A stretch of DNA of 64,000 nt from Wolbachia endosymbiont (group B) of Parapoynx stratiotata (GTDB lineage: Bacteria > Pseudomonadota > Alphaproteobacteria > Rickettsiales > Anaplasmataceae), in assembly GCF_947250635.1 (NCBI RefSeq), contig NZ_OX366335.1, positions 868,001 through 932,000 of the forward strand, written 5' to 3'. Positions 18,120-27,894 of this stretch are shown in pieces. A model generated the notes under the pieces. That model was not told the DNA's origin and ran no database searches. It worked only from the letters and a program-made list of their open reading frames with translations. Numbering within the stretch: the stretch's first letter is position 1; each line of letters begins with the position of its first letter. A program made the translations under genes and the position numbers.

Positions 18120-18905
18120 TCATACAACTTTGTGAAGTACCCTGTCAAATCTCAGAGCAATAGGTAACCTAAAATTAAATGGTAACCAATCAACTTTGCC
18201 TAATTTAAACGATAAACCAACCATGCTTACGCGTCCAACTATATTTTCAGTTGGTATTAACCCAATTTCAGAAAACCTGCTATCAAAAGAATTATTTCTA
18301 TTGTCTCCCATAACAAAAAATTGATCATCAGGCACATAATAAACTGGAGTATTGTATGATAACTTATTAGAAAGATTATCTATTAGAATTTCATGCTCCT
18401 TGCCGCTCGGGAGTGTTTCGATGTATCTTGCTATATTACGCTTTGACTCATAATCAAAAAAATTTTCAATTTGTCTTCGCTTTACTTTCTGATCATTTAA
18501 ATATAACTCCCCCTCTATCATTTGCACTTTATCGCCCGGTATTCCTATTACCCGCTTAACAAATCTAATGCTGTCATTTCTTGTAGGCTTGAAAACTATT
18601 ATATCACCACGCTCCGGAGGGGTATAAAAGATTCTACCGCTAAAGATGTTTGGAGAAAATGGAAAAGAGTGTTTACTATAACCATATGAATATTTACTAG
18701 TAAAAATATAATCTCCCTCAAGTAGAGTGCTTTTCATTGAACCAGAAGGAATATGAAATGGCTCAAATAAAAAACTACGTATTGATAGCGCAATTAGTAG
18801 CAAAAAAAACAGTGAAGATAAAAACTTTCTCGTTCTTGCTATCCGGTTCTCTCTCAATTCTTTCAATTTTATTTTCTTTATAAATTTAAGCTTATCATAA
18901 CACAT
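18120..18905 (-). CDS. lepB: Signal peptidase I
   Basis: Membrane protease that removes signal peptides of exported proteins. One N-terminal membrane segment (about 28-45) precedes the catalytic serine motif FHIPSGSM (Ser56). The lysine box IRFVKRVIGIPGD and the C-terminal FVMGDNRNNSFDSRF box are intact. 261 residues. It is convergent with hscA, with only three bases between stops. Confidence 0.96.
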   Translation of the reverse strand: MCYDKLKFIKKIKLKELRENRIARTRKFLSSLFFLLLIALSIRSFLFEPFHIPSGSMKSTLLEGDYIFTSKYSYGYSKHSFPFSPNIFSGRIFYTPPERGDIIVFKPTRNDSIRFVKRVIGIPGDKVQMIEGELYLNDQKVKRRQIENFFDYESKRNIARYIETLPSGKEHEILIDNLSNKLSYNTPVYYVPDDQFFVMGDNRNNSFDSRFSEIGLIPTENIVGRVSMVGLSFKLGKVDWLPFNFRLPIALRFDRVLHKVV

Positions 18906-19104
18906 AAAAGTGGTAATGTGAAATTTTACTCATGGGTGTTATTGCTCTTTTTCGAAAGTCGAAATAAGCTCTCAAGTAATTGACAGTGATTGATAACCAA
19001 TAGACATCATTTGCTATGCAATATTGTATAAATCACAATGCTAGTTTTACTGAAAATTATACTATTTTAGATATAATTATAATATTTAAACTTAAGGTAT
19101 AGGG

Positions 19105-19461
19105 ATGAACCCTACAATTAGAAAGGTTTTTTGTATTCTACTTATAGTATTATTTATTTCTTTTTCTCATGTTGGAAGTGCTGCTAACTCTAATGACGAT
19201 ACAACTGCTCAAGTAATATGTAATATTATTGGCTACGTTTGGGGAATAGGTGGACCGCTTATGACCGTAGTGATAATAGGAGCAGCTTTACTTGCAATAT
19301 TTGGTAGAATGCCGTGGCCTGCTCTTTTCGCCCTCGGTGTATTTTGCGCTGTGTTTTTTGGCGCTAAAACTATTGTCATAAAAGTAATGGGTGGTATAAA
19401 CTCTACAAATGCCTCTTTTATGGAAGAATGTGGAACGGGAGATAAAAAAAAGAGTCAATAG
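19105..19461 (+). CDS. virB2: VirB2/TrbC-like pilin
   Basis: 118 residues: signal peptide (1-27, ending GSAA), then two hydrophobic helices (about 46-66 and 70-90) separated by FGRMPWPA. This is the layout of VirB2/TrbC major pilin subunits, including a glycine-rich first helix. It lies alone, far from the virB8-D4 operon, as VirB2-like genes do in Rickettsiales. The start at 19105 is preceded by a weak ribosome site (taagg). Confidence 0.8.
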   Translation: MNPTIRKVFCILLIVLFISFSHVGSAANSNDDTTAQVICNIIGYVWGIGGPLMTVVIIGAALLAIFGRMPWPALFALGVFCAVFFGAKTIVIKVMGGINSTNASFMEECGTGDKKKSQ

Positions 19462-19463
19462 GA

Positions 19464-20462
19464 CTATTTCTTTCTAAAGCAGACTTGGTGCACAGCTTCA
19501 ACTATATCTTCCACTTGTGGTAATGCTTTCTTTTCTAGGTTTGCAGCATAAGGTAAGGGGACATCCTTGCCGGTTACCCGTACAACCGGAGCGTCAAGGT
19601 AGTCAAATCCTTGTTCCATAACCATGGCTGAGAGTTCTGCTCCTATTCCTGCAAATGGCCAACCCTCTTCTATGCTTACTAATCTATTGGTCTTCTTAAT
19701 AGAGTTAATAACTGTTTCAGTGTCAAGTGGTCTTAAGGTTCTGAGGTCGATAACTTCAGCTTCTATTCCTTCACTAGAGAGTAAATCTGCTGCATTTAAC
19801 GCATCCATTAGTTTCAATGAAAAAGCAGTGATAGTTACATCCTTTCCTTCCCGTATAACAGCAGCTTTGCCTATCTCAAGTAGATAATCTTTATTTGATA
19901 GCTCAGAGTCAGGAACTTCATGCTCATGTCCATAAGCGATCTCGTTTTCTAGAAATATTACAGGATTAGGGTCACGAATTGCAGCTTTAAGCAGACCTCT
20001 GCAATCGGAGGCAAAGTAAGGTGCTATTACTTTCAACCCTGGAACATGCGAATACCAAGATGCAAAGCACTGAGAATGTTGTGCTGCAACTCTTGCTGCA
20101 GCTCCATTTGGTCCACGAAATACTATAGGGCATCCAAGTTGTCCACCCGACATATAATTTGTTTTTGTTGCGGAATTCACAATTTGGTCGATAGCCTGCA
20201 TAGAAAAATTAAAAGTCATAAACTCCACTATTGGCCTAAGTCCAGCAAATGCTGCTCCAACAGCAAGACCAACAAATCCATGTTCGGTAATAGGTGTATC
20301 AACTACTCTATTTTCTCCGAACTCTTTCAGTAATCCTTTTGTTACTTTATAAGCACCATCATACTCTGCAACCTCTTCACCCATGATAAATACATCAGGG
20401 TCATTTTGCATTTCTTCTCTGATTGCCGTGCATAACGCTTCTCTTACACTTAAGCTTGCCAT
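19464..20462 (-). CDS. pdhB: Pyruvate dehydrogenase E1 beta subunit
   Basis: Beta chain of the thiamine-diphosphate E1 component that turns pyruvate into acetyl groups for E2. It begins [18 protein letters not shown], with the [17 protein letters not shown] motif and the C-terminal transketolase domain ([15 protein letters not shown]...[11 protein letters not shown]). The ATG at 20462 gives 332 residues; a TTG seven codons upstream is possible but unlikely. It is a single gene, convergent with the virB2-like gene (stops two bases apart). Confidence 0.95.
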   Translation of the reverse strand: MASLSVREALCTAIREEMQNDPDVFIMGEEVAEYDGAYKVTKGLLKEFGENRVVDTPITEHGFVGLAVGAAFAGLRPIVEFMTFNFSMQAIDQIVNSATKTNYMSGGQLGCPIVFRGPNGAAARVAAQHSQCFASWYSHVPGLKVIAPYFASDCRGLLKAAIRDPNPVIFLENEIAYGHEHEVPDSELSNKDYLLEIGKAAVIREGKDVTITAFSLKLMDALNAADLLSSEGIEAEVIDLRTLRPLDTETVINSIKKTNRLVSIEEGWPFAGIGAELSAMVMEQGFDYLDAPVVRVTGKDVPLPYAANLEKKALPQVEDIVEAVHQVCFRKK

Positions 20463-20522
20463 TTGTAAATCTGTAAATTTCAACTGAAATAACTATATCA
20501 AAATTACCAGGAAGCGCACAAG

Positions 20523-21854
20523 TTAAGTTTTACAAGCATCATGTTGCATTGAGCATTGAATACTTACTTCTTTTAATTCAGTAGGTTGCGGTGATAGTGC
20601 GTATGTAACTCCACCGACTATCAATGAAGACATCACAGAAATTGCAATCATCAATAGAATTGGTAATTGGAAGGCTATACTAAAGGCAACACCTACTGTC
20701 AACATGATTGCAAAGTTTACAGAAGCAATTTTTAAGAAAGACAGTTGTGCTTTTTCTGTTTTTTCTAGTAATACTTTATTTGCTTTGGTTTTGCTTAATT
20801 CACTATTAAGTGTTGTATTTTTACTTTTTAGATCTTGTATTTGTTGTTTTAGTGATTGATTCTCTTCACTTAGTTTATCAAGTACTTCTAACCTATTCTC
20901 ATGTCCAGCTACGTCACTCTTTGATTTTTCTAGTTCTTTCTCAACATGTTTTAATTCTTTACCTGGCTTTTCTAACTTCCGAATTTGGCTATCTTTCAAC
21001 TGAACTTGAGTTTGCAGGCTTTCTAAAGTTTGGTTATCAACTTCATTAGCTGCCCCGTCGTAATTTATTTCGGAGTAGGAAGAAGTATCAAACGTAGTTT
21101 CAAGTGCTAAACCGTTGTCGTCACTACTAACGCTTTCGTCAATAGGAGTCTGTTTACCACTACATGTAGCACTTTTTCTTTGCGGTGACTCAAATTTTTC
21201 TACCATATTCTTAACACTAACACGTAAGTCTTGCTCACTTACTACACTGTCACTACTTTCGCACGTAACAGGAGCCTGTGCACCACTACGTATGGTATCA
21301 TATTGTTTCACAGGATTTATAACATCTGCTGGTGCAGCAGTTTTTTTCTCATGCTTTGTACAAAAATTTTGTTCTGCTTCCTTTAACATTTTTACTATAG
21401 CTTCTTTATTTTCTATATTACCAACCACCTCCCTTGGAGTCTTATTTTTGCTTTTTAATGAAGGATTAACTCGATCATCACTTAGTAGTTGTTTTACCAT
21501 GCTTTCATGTCCACAAGAAGCAGCAATATGCAAAGCAGTTAGCCCATCATTTTTAGAACCATCTTTTACTCGAGCGCTAACACTTGCTTTCTTTTTCATT
21601 AGAAATTCCGCTATCGAAAGATTGTTGCATGCTGCAGCAAGATGTAACAACGTCCAATCTTCTGCAGCTTCTTCTGAAAATTTTATACTAAATTGATGTT
21701 CTTTACTAAAATTTTTACTAAACTTGTTGTACTCTCCTGCATCTTTTCCTTTTAACTCATTCTTTATTCTTTCAAGTAAATTATCTTCATCCAAACCTCC
21801 ACTTTTACTTACCTCATTTATTATTTCAAAAAACTTCTCCTTCTCTATTGCCAT
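20523..21854 (-). CDS. Ankyrin-repeat, coiled-coil membrane protein
   Basis: 443 residues. An N-terminal module (KFFEIINEVSK...LLERIKNELKGKDAGEYNKF) is followed by two to three ankyrin repeats (TLLHLAAACNNLSIAEFLM; TALHIAASCGHESMVKQLL). A low-complexity Ser/Thr-rich linker comes next, then a coiled coil at about 280-365 (LQTQVQLKDSQIRKLE...LKSKNTTLNSELSKTK), two hydrophobic helices (about 375-425) and a short tail. ATG at 21854 has a clear ribosome site (gagaggg). A role as host-interacting protein is inferred from family behaviour only. Confidence 0.85.
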   Translation of the reverse strand: MAIEKEKFFEIINEVSKSGGLDEDNLLERIKNELKGKDAGEYNKFSKNFSKEHQFSIKFSEEAAEDWTLLHLAAACNNLSIAEFLMKKKASVSARVKDGSKNDGLTALHIAASCGHESMVKQLLSDDRVNPSLKSKNKTPREVVGNIENKEAIVKMLKEAEQNFCTKHEKKTAAPADVINPVKQYDTIRSGAQAPVTCESSDSVVSEQDLRVSVKNMVEKFESPQRKSATCSGKQTPIDESVSSDDNGLALETTFDTSSYSEINYDGAANEVDNQTLESLQTQVQLKDSQIRKLEKPGKELKHVEKELEKSKSDVAGHENRLEVLDKLSEENQSLKQQIQDLKSKNTTLNSELSKTKANKVLLEKTEKAQLSFLKIASVNFAIMLTVGVAFSIAFQLPILLMIAISVMSSLIVGGVTYALSPQPTELKEVSIQCSMQHDACKT

Positions 21855-22179
21855 AACCTTTCCCTCTCAATTTATTTTTATCACTGCATAATCTCACAAA
21901 AAAGTTAAATTTATCAAAATTCTATATTTTATATAAAATAAAATTTCCTGTTTCCAAAAATTGGTAAGCATGTTTTTGATGAGATTGTAGAAAACATACT
22001 TTTATGACACCATTTGTTGTACGAACTAACTTGGCGAAAACAGATGTTCATATAGTTGTGTGGCAAAATGTTTTGCACTAGTTATGCTACTTCGTTTTCC
22101 ATAACAGTTGAAAAAATTAGTAGCAAGTTGTTGTGAGTTTATGTATTTTGAGGCTGTAATGGTCAAAGGTACATGAAGT
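21855..22179. other. Divergent intergenic region, ank gene/uvrA
   Basis: About 325 bases between divergent genes, probably holding promoters of both. It is very AT-rich near 21880-21950. I see no conserved operator, repeat or RNA. A minus-strand frame (22026-22232) enters the uvrA start and is not called. Confidence 0.4.
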
Positions 22180-24993
22180 ATGATCAGAGTTAAAGGTGCA
22201 AGAGAGCATAATTTGCAGGGTATTGATGTCAATATACCAAAAAATAAGTTAGTTGTTATAACTGGACTAAGTGGTTCTGGTAAGTCTAGCCTTGCATTCG
22301 ATACGATTTATGCAGAAGGCCAACGCCGATACGTCGAAAGTCTATCGGCTTATGCACGTCAATTTCTTAATATTCAAGATAAACCAGATGTTGAGTCAAT
22401 CACAGGCCTCTCTCCTGCAATATCAATTAATCAAAAGTCGATCTCAAAAAATCCAAGATCAACTGTTGGAACCGTTACTGAAATTTACGATTATGTACGT
22501 TTGATATATGCACGAGTGGGAATACCTTATTCGCCTGTAACTGGGTTGCCAATAACGAAACAGGCTGTATCTCAAATTGTAGATACTATTATAGCATTAC
22601 CTTTAGAAACTAAAATATATACACTTGCTCCTATTGTGCGTGGCAGAAAAGGAGAGCACTTCAAAGAGATATTGGAAATTAAAAAGCAGGGTTACGTGAG
22701 ACTAAAAATAGATGGTGAAACATACAATATAGATGACTTGCCTAAACTCGACAAAAACAAGAAACATGATATTTTTGTTATTGCAGATAGAATCTCCATG
22801 TCAGATGATATAGGAAATCGACTACCAGGCAGTATAGAATCAGCATTGAGGCTGGGCCATGGCTTAATGTATGCAGAAATAGTGAACTTACCTGATAACC
22901 ACAATTCCGAGTATAAAAATGGTCAAACTTTAACTTTCTCAGAGAATTTTGCATGTCCTGAGTCTGGCTTTACTCTTGAAGAAATAGAGCCAAGATTGTT
23001 TTCTTTTAACAGCCCCTACGGTGCATGCAGTTCATGCAGTGGGCTCGGTAAAAAACTAAGTGTTGATGCAAAGCTAATAGTGCCAGACGAAACGCTCTCG
23101 ATATCTGAAGGTGCTTTAAAGCCAATTGGATCAATGTTCCGTCAAGTGCATACAAACTATGGATTGCTAAAAAATGCAATTCTATCACTGGCTGAAAATT
23201 GCAAATTTAGCCTTGATGTTCCGTGGAAGAATATAGACCAAAAAGTGAAGGATTTAATACTTTTTGGCTCTAGAGAAATGAAATTTCAAGGTTTGGTCAG
23301 TATCCTAGAACGCCAGATGGATTACGATGCATCACTTATTGATAGGTATTGTTCTGTTACTGACTGCAAAGAATGTGCTGGCTATAGATTGAGAAAAGAA
23401 GCACTTACAGTGAAAATTGACGAAAAACATATAGGTGAAATATCAAGGCTCAGCATCGATGAATCCCTTAAGTGGTTTGGAAATTTATCAGACAAACTTA
23501 CAGAACAACAAAGGCAAATTTCAAATAAAATATTAAACGAAATAATCAAAAGGCTGACATTTTTAAAGAATGTAGGGCTAAATTACCTTACACTTGACCG
23601 TGAATCTAGCACTCTCTCTGGTGGTGAAAGCCAGAGGATCAGGCTTGCTTCGCAAATTGGCTCTGGTTTAACAGGAGTGCTATACGTGCTTGATGAGCCC
23701 TCAATTGGCCTTCATCAATGTGATAATGATCGATTAATTACCACACTTAAAAATCTGAGAGACATGGGTAATACTGTGATTGTTGTTGAACATGATGAAG
23801 ACACAATAATGGCTGCTGATTATGTGATTGATATTGGTCCTGGAGCTGGCGTGAATGGAGGAAAAATCGTTGCAGAAGGAACACCAGATCAGGTACAAAA
23901 AAATTCAGAAAGCATAACAGGACAGTATTTAAGTGGAAAGAAGGAAATTTCAATTTCAAAAAGAAGAAAGCAAACAACTCAGTTCATAAAGGTAGTTAAT
24001 GCTTGTGAGAACAACTTAAAAAATATAAATGTTGAATTTCCTATAGGGAATTTTATTTGTGTTACTGGAATATCAGGAGGAGGGAAATCAAGTTTAGTGA
24101 TAGAAACATTATATAAATACTCAGCACACAAGATAAATCATTCATCTGCAAGGCATGGTCAATGCGACAAAATAGAAGGCCTTGAGTATATAGATAAAAT
24201 TATAGAAGTTGATCAATCGCCAATTGGTAGGACCCCAGCATCAAATCCAGCAACATATGTTGGTATGTTTACTCACATCAGAAATTGGTTTGCAGGTCTC
24301 CCAGAGTCGAAGGCACGAGGTTACAATATAGGCCGATTTTCATTTAATACCAAGGGAGGAAGATGTGAAGCTTGTAAAGGTGATGGGCATTTAAAGATCG
24401 AGATGCATTTCCTACCGGACGTTTATGTGAAATGTGAGCAATGTAGAGGACAGAGGTATAACCGAGAAACATTGGAAGTTACTTACAAGGGAAAATCAAT
24501 TTCTGATGTGCTTGATATGACAATAGATCAAGCATGTGACTTTTTTGAAAATCTTCCAATGATAAAGGAAAAGTTGATTTCTTTACAGGAAGTAGGGCTT
24601 GGCTATATAACTCTTGGACAGTCGTCAACAACGTTGTCCGGGGGTGAAGCACAACGAATAAAGCTGTCTAAGGAACTATCAAAGCGATTTACCGGGAAAA
24701 CATTGTATATTCTCGATGAGCCAACAACTGGGTTACATTTTGAAGATGTAAATAATTTACTGAAAATACTCCATAGGCTAGTTGATTTAGGAAATACTGT
24801 TATAGTTATTGAGCACAATTTACATGTTATAAAAACTGCTGATTACATAATAGATATTGGTCCAGAGGGTGGAGTAAAAGGTGGCGAAGTGGTTGCTGTA
24901 GGAACTCCAGAAAAAGTTGCACAGACTCCAAAAAGCGTTACAGGCAAGTATCTTAAAACATATTTATTGGATCAAGTATCGACTATTTCTTAA
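22180..24993 (+). CDS. uvrA: Excinuclease ABC subunit A
   Basis: Damage-recognition ATPase of nucleotide excision repair. It has two ABC modules: Walker [13 protein letters not shown] near residue 30 and [11 protein letters not shown] near 630, with two LSGGE signatures ([15 protein letters not shown] and [15 protein letters not shown]). The second zinc finger ([11 protein letters not shown]...CEQC) is intact. 937 residues, full length. comF follows 50 bases downstream on the same strand. Confidence 0.97.
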   Translation: MIRVKGAREHNLQGIDVNIPKNKLVVITGLSGSGKSSLAFDTIYAEGQRRYVESLSAYARQFLNIQDKPDVESITGLSPAISINQKSISKNPRSTVGTVTEIYDYVRLIYARVGIPYSPVTGLPITKQAVSQIVDTIIALPLETKIYTLAPIVRGRKGEHFKEILEIKKQGYVRLKIDGETYNIDDLPKLDKNKKHDIFVIADRISMSDDIGNRLPGSIESALRLGHGLMYAEIVNLPDNHNSEYKNGQTLTFSENFACPESGFTLEEIEPRLFSFNSPYGACSSCSGLGKKLSVDAKLIVPDETLSISEGALKPIGSMFRQVHTNYGLLKNAILSLAENCKFSLDVPWKNIDQKVKDLILFGSREMKFQGLVSILERQMDYDASLIDRYCSVTDCKECAGYRLRKEALTVKIDEKHIGEISRLSIDESLKWFGNLSDKLTEQQRQISNKILNEIIKRLTFLKNVGLNYLTLDRESSTLSGGESQRIRLASQIGSGLTGVLYVLDEPSIGLHQCDNDRLITTLKNLRDMGNTVIVVEHDEDTIMAADYVIDIGPGAGVNGGKIVAEGTPDQVQKNSESITGQYLSGKKEISISKRRKQTTQFIKVVNACENNLKNINVEFPIGNFICVTGISGGGKSSLVIETLYKYSAHKINHSSARHGQCDKIEGLEYIDKIIEVDQSPIGRTPASNPATYVGMFTHIRNWFAGLPESKARGYNIGRFSFNTKGGRCEACKGDGHLKIEMHFLPDVYVKCEQCRGQRYNRETLEVTYKGKSISDVLDMTIDQACDFFENLPMIKEKLISLQEVGLGYITLGQSSTTLSGGEAQRIKLSKELSKRFTGKTLYILDEPTTGLHFEDVNNLLKILHRLVDLGNTVIVIEHNLHVIKTADYIIDIGPEGGVKGGEVVAVGTPEKVAQTPKSVTGKYLKTYLLDQVSTIS

Positions 24994-25044
24994 TAATTAG
25001 GTTATGAGGAGCATTTTAAAAGGTATACATAACATATTTAATTC

Positions 25045-25749
25045 ATGAATCTTCTCTTATTAAAAAAAGCTACAGATCTCATATTTCCAAACGTATGCGT
25101 AAGTTGTGAACGTATAATTGATAAAAGTTATGATTTATGTAGTGAATGCAATAAAAAAATCAATTTTTTAACTAAGCATTACTGTAATGTTTGTGGTGTA
25201 GTAATTCCAGATAACATTGATACATGTGGTAAATGCATCAGTAACCCTTCACCATTTAAAGTATTAAGATCAGTTTTTGCTTATGATGAACATAGCAAAA
25301 ATATGATTATAAATTTTAAATTTTTTGATAATTTAAATTATGTGAAAGTCTATGCAAAGTGGATGTACACAACTAACAAAGACATATTTCAAAATGCAGA
25401 GGTCATAGTTCCCATACCGCTACATAAAATACGCTTATTTAAACGTAAATATAATCAAGCAGCATTGCTCGCGAAGGAATTAAGTAAGTTATCTAATTTA
25501 TCTTATACACCATTTGCAATAAAACGTATTCGTCACACCAAACCTCAAGCTGGTCTTTCACTTAAACAGCGTGAAAAAAATTTGAAAAATACTTTTAAAG
25601 TAAGTAACAGCGAAATTATCAAAAACAAAATCGTGATATTGGTTGATGATGTAGTAACAACTGGCGCAACCGCAAGGTCTTGCTCTCAGGAAATTTTAAA
25701 CTCTGGTGCAAGAGAAGTGAGAGTGCTATCGCTTGCAAGAACTGTATGA
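25045..25749 (+). CDS. comF: ComF family phosphoribosyltransferase-like protein
   Basis: 234 residues with an N-terminal zinc-binding part (CVSC...CSEC...CNVC...CGKC pairs) and a C-terminal phosphoribosyltransferase fold with VILVDDVVTTGATARSC. Homologues act in DNA uptake or recombination; a competence role in Wolbachia is unproven. It follows uvrA by 50 bases and may share its transcript. Confidence 0.9.
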   Translation: MNLLLLKKATDLIFPNVCVSCERIIDKSYDLCSECNKKINFLTKHYCNVCGVVIPDNIDTCGKCISNPSPFKVLRSVFAYDEHSKNMIINFKFFDNLNYVKVYAKWMYTTNKDIFQNAEVIVPIPLHKIRLFKRKYNQAALLAKELSKLSNLSYTPFAIKRIRHTKPQAGLSLKQREKNLKNTFKVSNSEIIKNKIVILVDDVVTTGATARSCSQEILNSGAREVRVLSLARTV

Positions 25750-25904
25750 AAATCAGCTTTAAGGTATAATTTTCATTTTTGAAAACTGTTTAGTGTCTTA
25801 GTACTAACTTCTGTATCATTCCTCTTAAAAAAAAGTCTAGTTATAGTGTATACGGAGTCTATAATTATAGCTCTTTTTCTAATAGTTCGAATAGCTGAAT
25901 ATTC

Positions 25905-26143
25905 TTTCTGGCTAAATTTTTTATAACAAACCAATGGTTTGATTAAAATCAGGAGAATATGGAGGCAGATATATAACTTCAGCACCGACACTTTTAACAA
26001 ATTCACTTATTTTCTATGAAAAGTTGCATTATCCAAAATCACCCAGCAAAAAGCTTGAACTAGCTATTAAAAACGTCTGTATCGCAATAGCCTTCAAAAA
26101 TCATAGGCGCCATAATTTTTCCCTTATTCAAAGCTGCAATCAT
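25905..26143 (-). pseudogene. IS630-family transposase relic
   Basis: On the minus strand the fragment reads MIAALNKGKIMAPMIFEGYC followed by DTDVFNS and a stop. After frame changes it continues FWIMQLFIENK and GAEVIYLPPYSPDFNQ. These match the central and C-terminal DDE domain of IS630-type transposases (the DNA after the second Asp and the LPPYSPD motif). Both ends and the reading frame are lost. It is joined to the 3' end of the small gene at 26124-26384. Confidence 0.8.
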
Positions 26144-26384
26144 ATTTTTGAATACTCACTGCATTCAGAAAAAAATAGGTACATGCTAGTGTAATAGCAC
26201 TGGATGTAATAATTGGAACAAGTAAAAAAGCCTCTATTAGTTTTCTTATAGAGCTGGCTGGTTTAATGCTGTTATTATTCAATGATGCAAAATAATTTTC
26301 ACTAAGGTTGGCCATCCATTTTGCGCCAGATAAGACCCCCTCACTATTTTTTTTAGATAAGTTGACTTGTATTTGCTTTCCCAT
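26124..26384 (-). CDS. Small one-helix membrane protein, C-terminus altered
   Basis: 86 residues with a soluble N-terminal half (GKQIQVNLSKKNSEGVLSGA) and one hydrophobic segment (about 50-72). I recognise no family. The last eight residues (QKYDCSFE) are encoded by the IS630 relic, so the original C-terminus was probably lost. Real expression is uncertain. Confidence 0.4.
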   Translation of the reverse strand: MGKQIQVNLSKKNSEGVLSGAKWMANLSENYFASLNNNSIKPASSIRKLIEAFLLVPIITSSAITLACTYFFLNAVSIQKYDCSFE

Positions 26385-26428
26385 GTTTATAATTATGCTA
26401 ATAATAAATATGATAAGATCAATATAAA

Positions 26429-26474
26429 TTTTTTACTTCCGTGTTTTTTCTATTGTTGTTTATAATGACTATAG
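26429..26474 (+). repeat. Direct repeat, copy 1 (upstream of ankyrin gene)
   Basis: TTTTTACTTCCG followed by a T-rich stretch and TTATAATGACTATAG matches 27591-27634 (TTTTTACTTCCG...TTATAATAACTATAG). The two copies bracket the ankyrin gene 26630-27589. Purpose unknown; the copy upstream may carry the promoter (TATAAT). Confidence 0.6.
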
Positions 26475-26629
26475 TTACATCACATATTTCTTTCAATTAA
26501 ATAGATCAGTTATTTATTGCAAATCACTGACTTTTTTAATGGATTCTTTTTCTAAATAATTTCCAAAAATGTGTTTACTTTTGTTTGTAATTGTGTAGTA
26601 ACTGCAACGTAAAGTTATAGGAGGTAAAG

Positions 26630-27589
26630 ATGGATTTTGAAAATCTGAAAAAGATATTAAGTGCAATTGATAAAGATGCAAGTGTAAATAAAGATAACGT
26701 AATTAATAAAATAAAAGAGGTATTGCGAAGGGAAGATACAATAGCGTATCAAGAGTGGGAAAATAAAAATTTTAGTATAAATCATACATTCATCCAAAGT
26801 GATCCTGATGCCGAATTTACATTATTAATTGCAGCTGCAGCAGCTGGCTGTAAGGATTTAGTGAATGTTTTATTAGATAGGCATGCGGATGTTCATGTAG
26901 AAGGTGAAAATAGAGAGACTGCTTTGCATCATGCCGTTTATAGTCGATGTGTAGGTGTAGTAAATGCTCTACTAAAAAAAGGTGCTGATGTTAATGTAAA
27001 AGACAGAAGTGGTAGTACTCCTTTGCATTATGCTACTTTAAGTAACCATGTAGAGGTAGTAGATGCTCTGTTAGCTGAAGGCGCAAGTGTTCATGTAAAA
27101 GATAGAAATGGTAGTACTCCTTTGCATTATGCTGCTAAAAATGGCTATTTAGAGATAGTAGATGCTCTACTAGACAGAGGTGCAGATGTTTATGAAAAAG
27201 ATAGTTTGAAGAAAACTCCTTTGTATTATGCCATTATAAATCACCAAGAAGATACGGTAGAGAGTATAAAAGGGTTTTTAAAAAATAAAGTAGTTCAAGG
27301 TAGTGTAGTTGTTGGTGGCTTAGTTGCCATGTTAGGGAATTTTGTAACATCGACGCTTTTTATAACCGAGACAATGGAAATTACATTAACATCTGTTACG
27401 GCAGCAATAGCTGTATCTGCATCAACATCATTAACATCTGGTTATGCTAAATATCTAATGTCAAAATTCGATAACGAAATAAAAGAAATAAAAGAGCGAC
27501 AAAACGTAATGGAAGGGAGGCAAAGCTTAACAGAAGGGTGGCAAAATGTGAATCTACAAAGCATACTTATACATAATGCTCTTTCGTAA
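26630..27589 (+). CDS. Ankyrin-repeat protein with C-terminal membrane helices
   Basis: 319 residues. The N-terminal module (LKKILSAIDKDASVNKDNVI, then the INHTF motif) precedes about four ankyrin repeats between residues 63 and 205 (TALHHAVYSRCVGVVNALL; TPLHYATLSNHVEVVDALL; TPLHYAAKNGYLEIVDALL). Two hydrophobic helices (about 222-265) follow, then a charged tail with a small repeat (RQNVMEGRQSLTEGWQNV). Ribosome site taggagg lies before the ATG. It is intact, and may act at a membrane or in the host (inference). Confidence 0.88.
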   Translation: MDFENLKKILSAIDKDASVNKDNVINKIKEVLRREDTIAYQEWENKNFSINHTFIQSDPDAEFTLLIAAAAAGCKDLVNVLLDRHADVHVEGENRETALHHAVYSRCVGVVNALLKKGADVNVKDRSGSTPLHYATLSNHVEVVDALLAEGASVHVKDRNGSTPLHYAAKNGYLEIVDALLDRGADVYEKDSLKKTPLYYAIINHQEDTVESIKGFLKNKVVQGSVVVGGLVAMLGNFVTSTLFITETMEITLTSVTAAIAVSASTSLTSGYAKYLMSKFDNEIKEIKERQNVMEGRQSLTEGWQNVNLQSILIHNALS

Positions 27590-27894
27590 CTTTTTACTTC
27601 CGCACTTCTTTAGTGTTGCTTATAATAACTATAGATTTAGATCTTAATTAGAGGCTTTAATTACCTACTTTAAGTTATTGAATTTCTTATCATAGCATTT
27701 ATCATTCCAGTACCCTGGAATGATAGAAAAAGAACACTGAATTAAAAATACAACATACCATCTTATATCTTAATACTGCATAATACCTCGATCATAGATT
27801 GATTAAGGATGCCTTAAGTTAGTCTTGCTTTACTATGAAAAGCTTGTACTCTTTAAATGTATTATTTATAAATTAACTGTTTATAAGCTAAAAT
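27590..27894. other. Intergenic: direct repeat copy 2 and palindromic fragment
   Basis: Holds the second copy of the 45-base direct repeat (27591-27634) and a degenerate palindromic element at about 27697-27775 (catTCCAGTACCCTGGAATGatag). The rest, to the AAA+ gene, is featureless AT-rich DNA. Confidence 0.6.

Noticed and set aside
22026..22232. Minus-strand frame overlapping the uvrA start
   Set aside because: It covers conserved uvrA codons in antisense and has no independent support, although part of it looks protein-like.
25773..26006. 77-codon minus-strand frame after comF
   Set aside because: It overlaps the IS630 relic out of frame with it and shows no domain; treated as decayed DNA.
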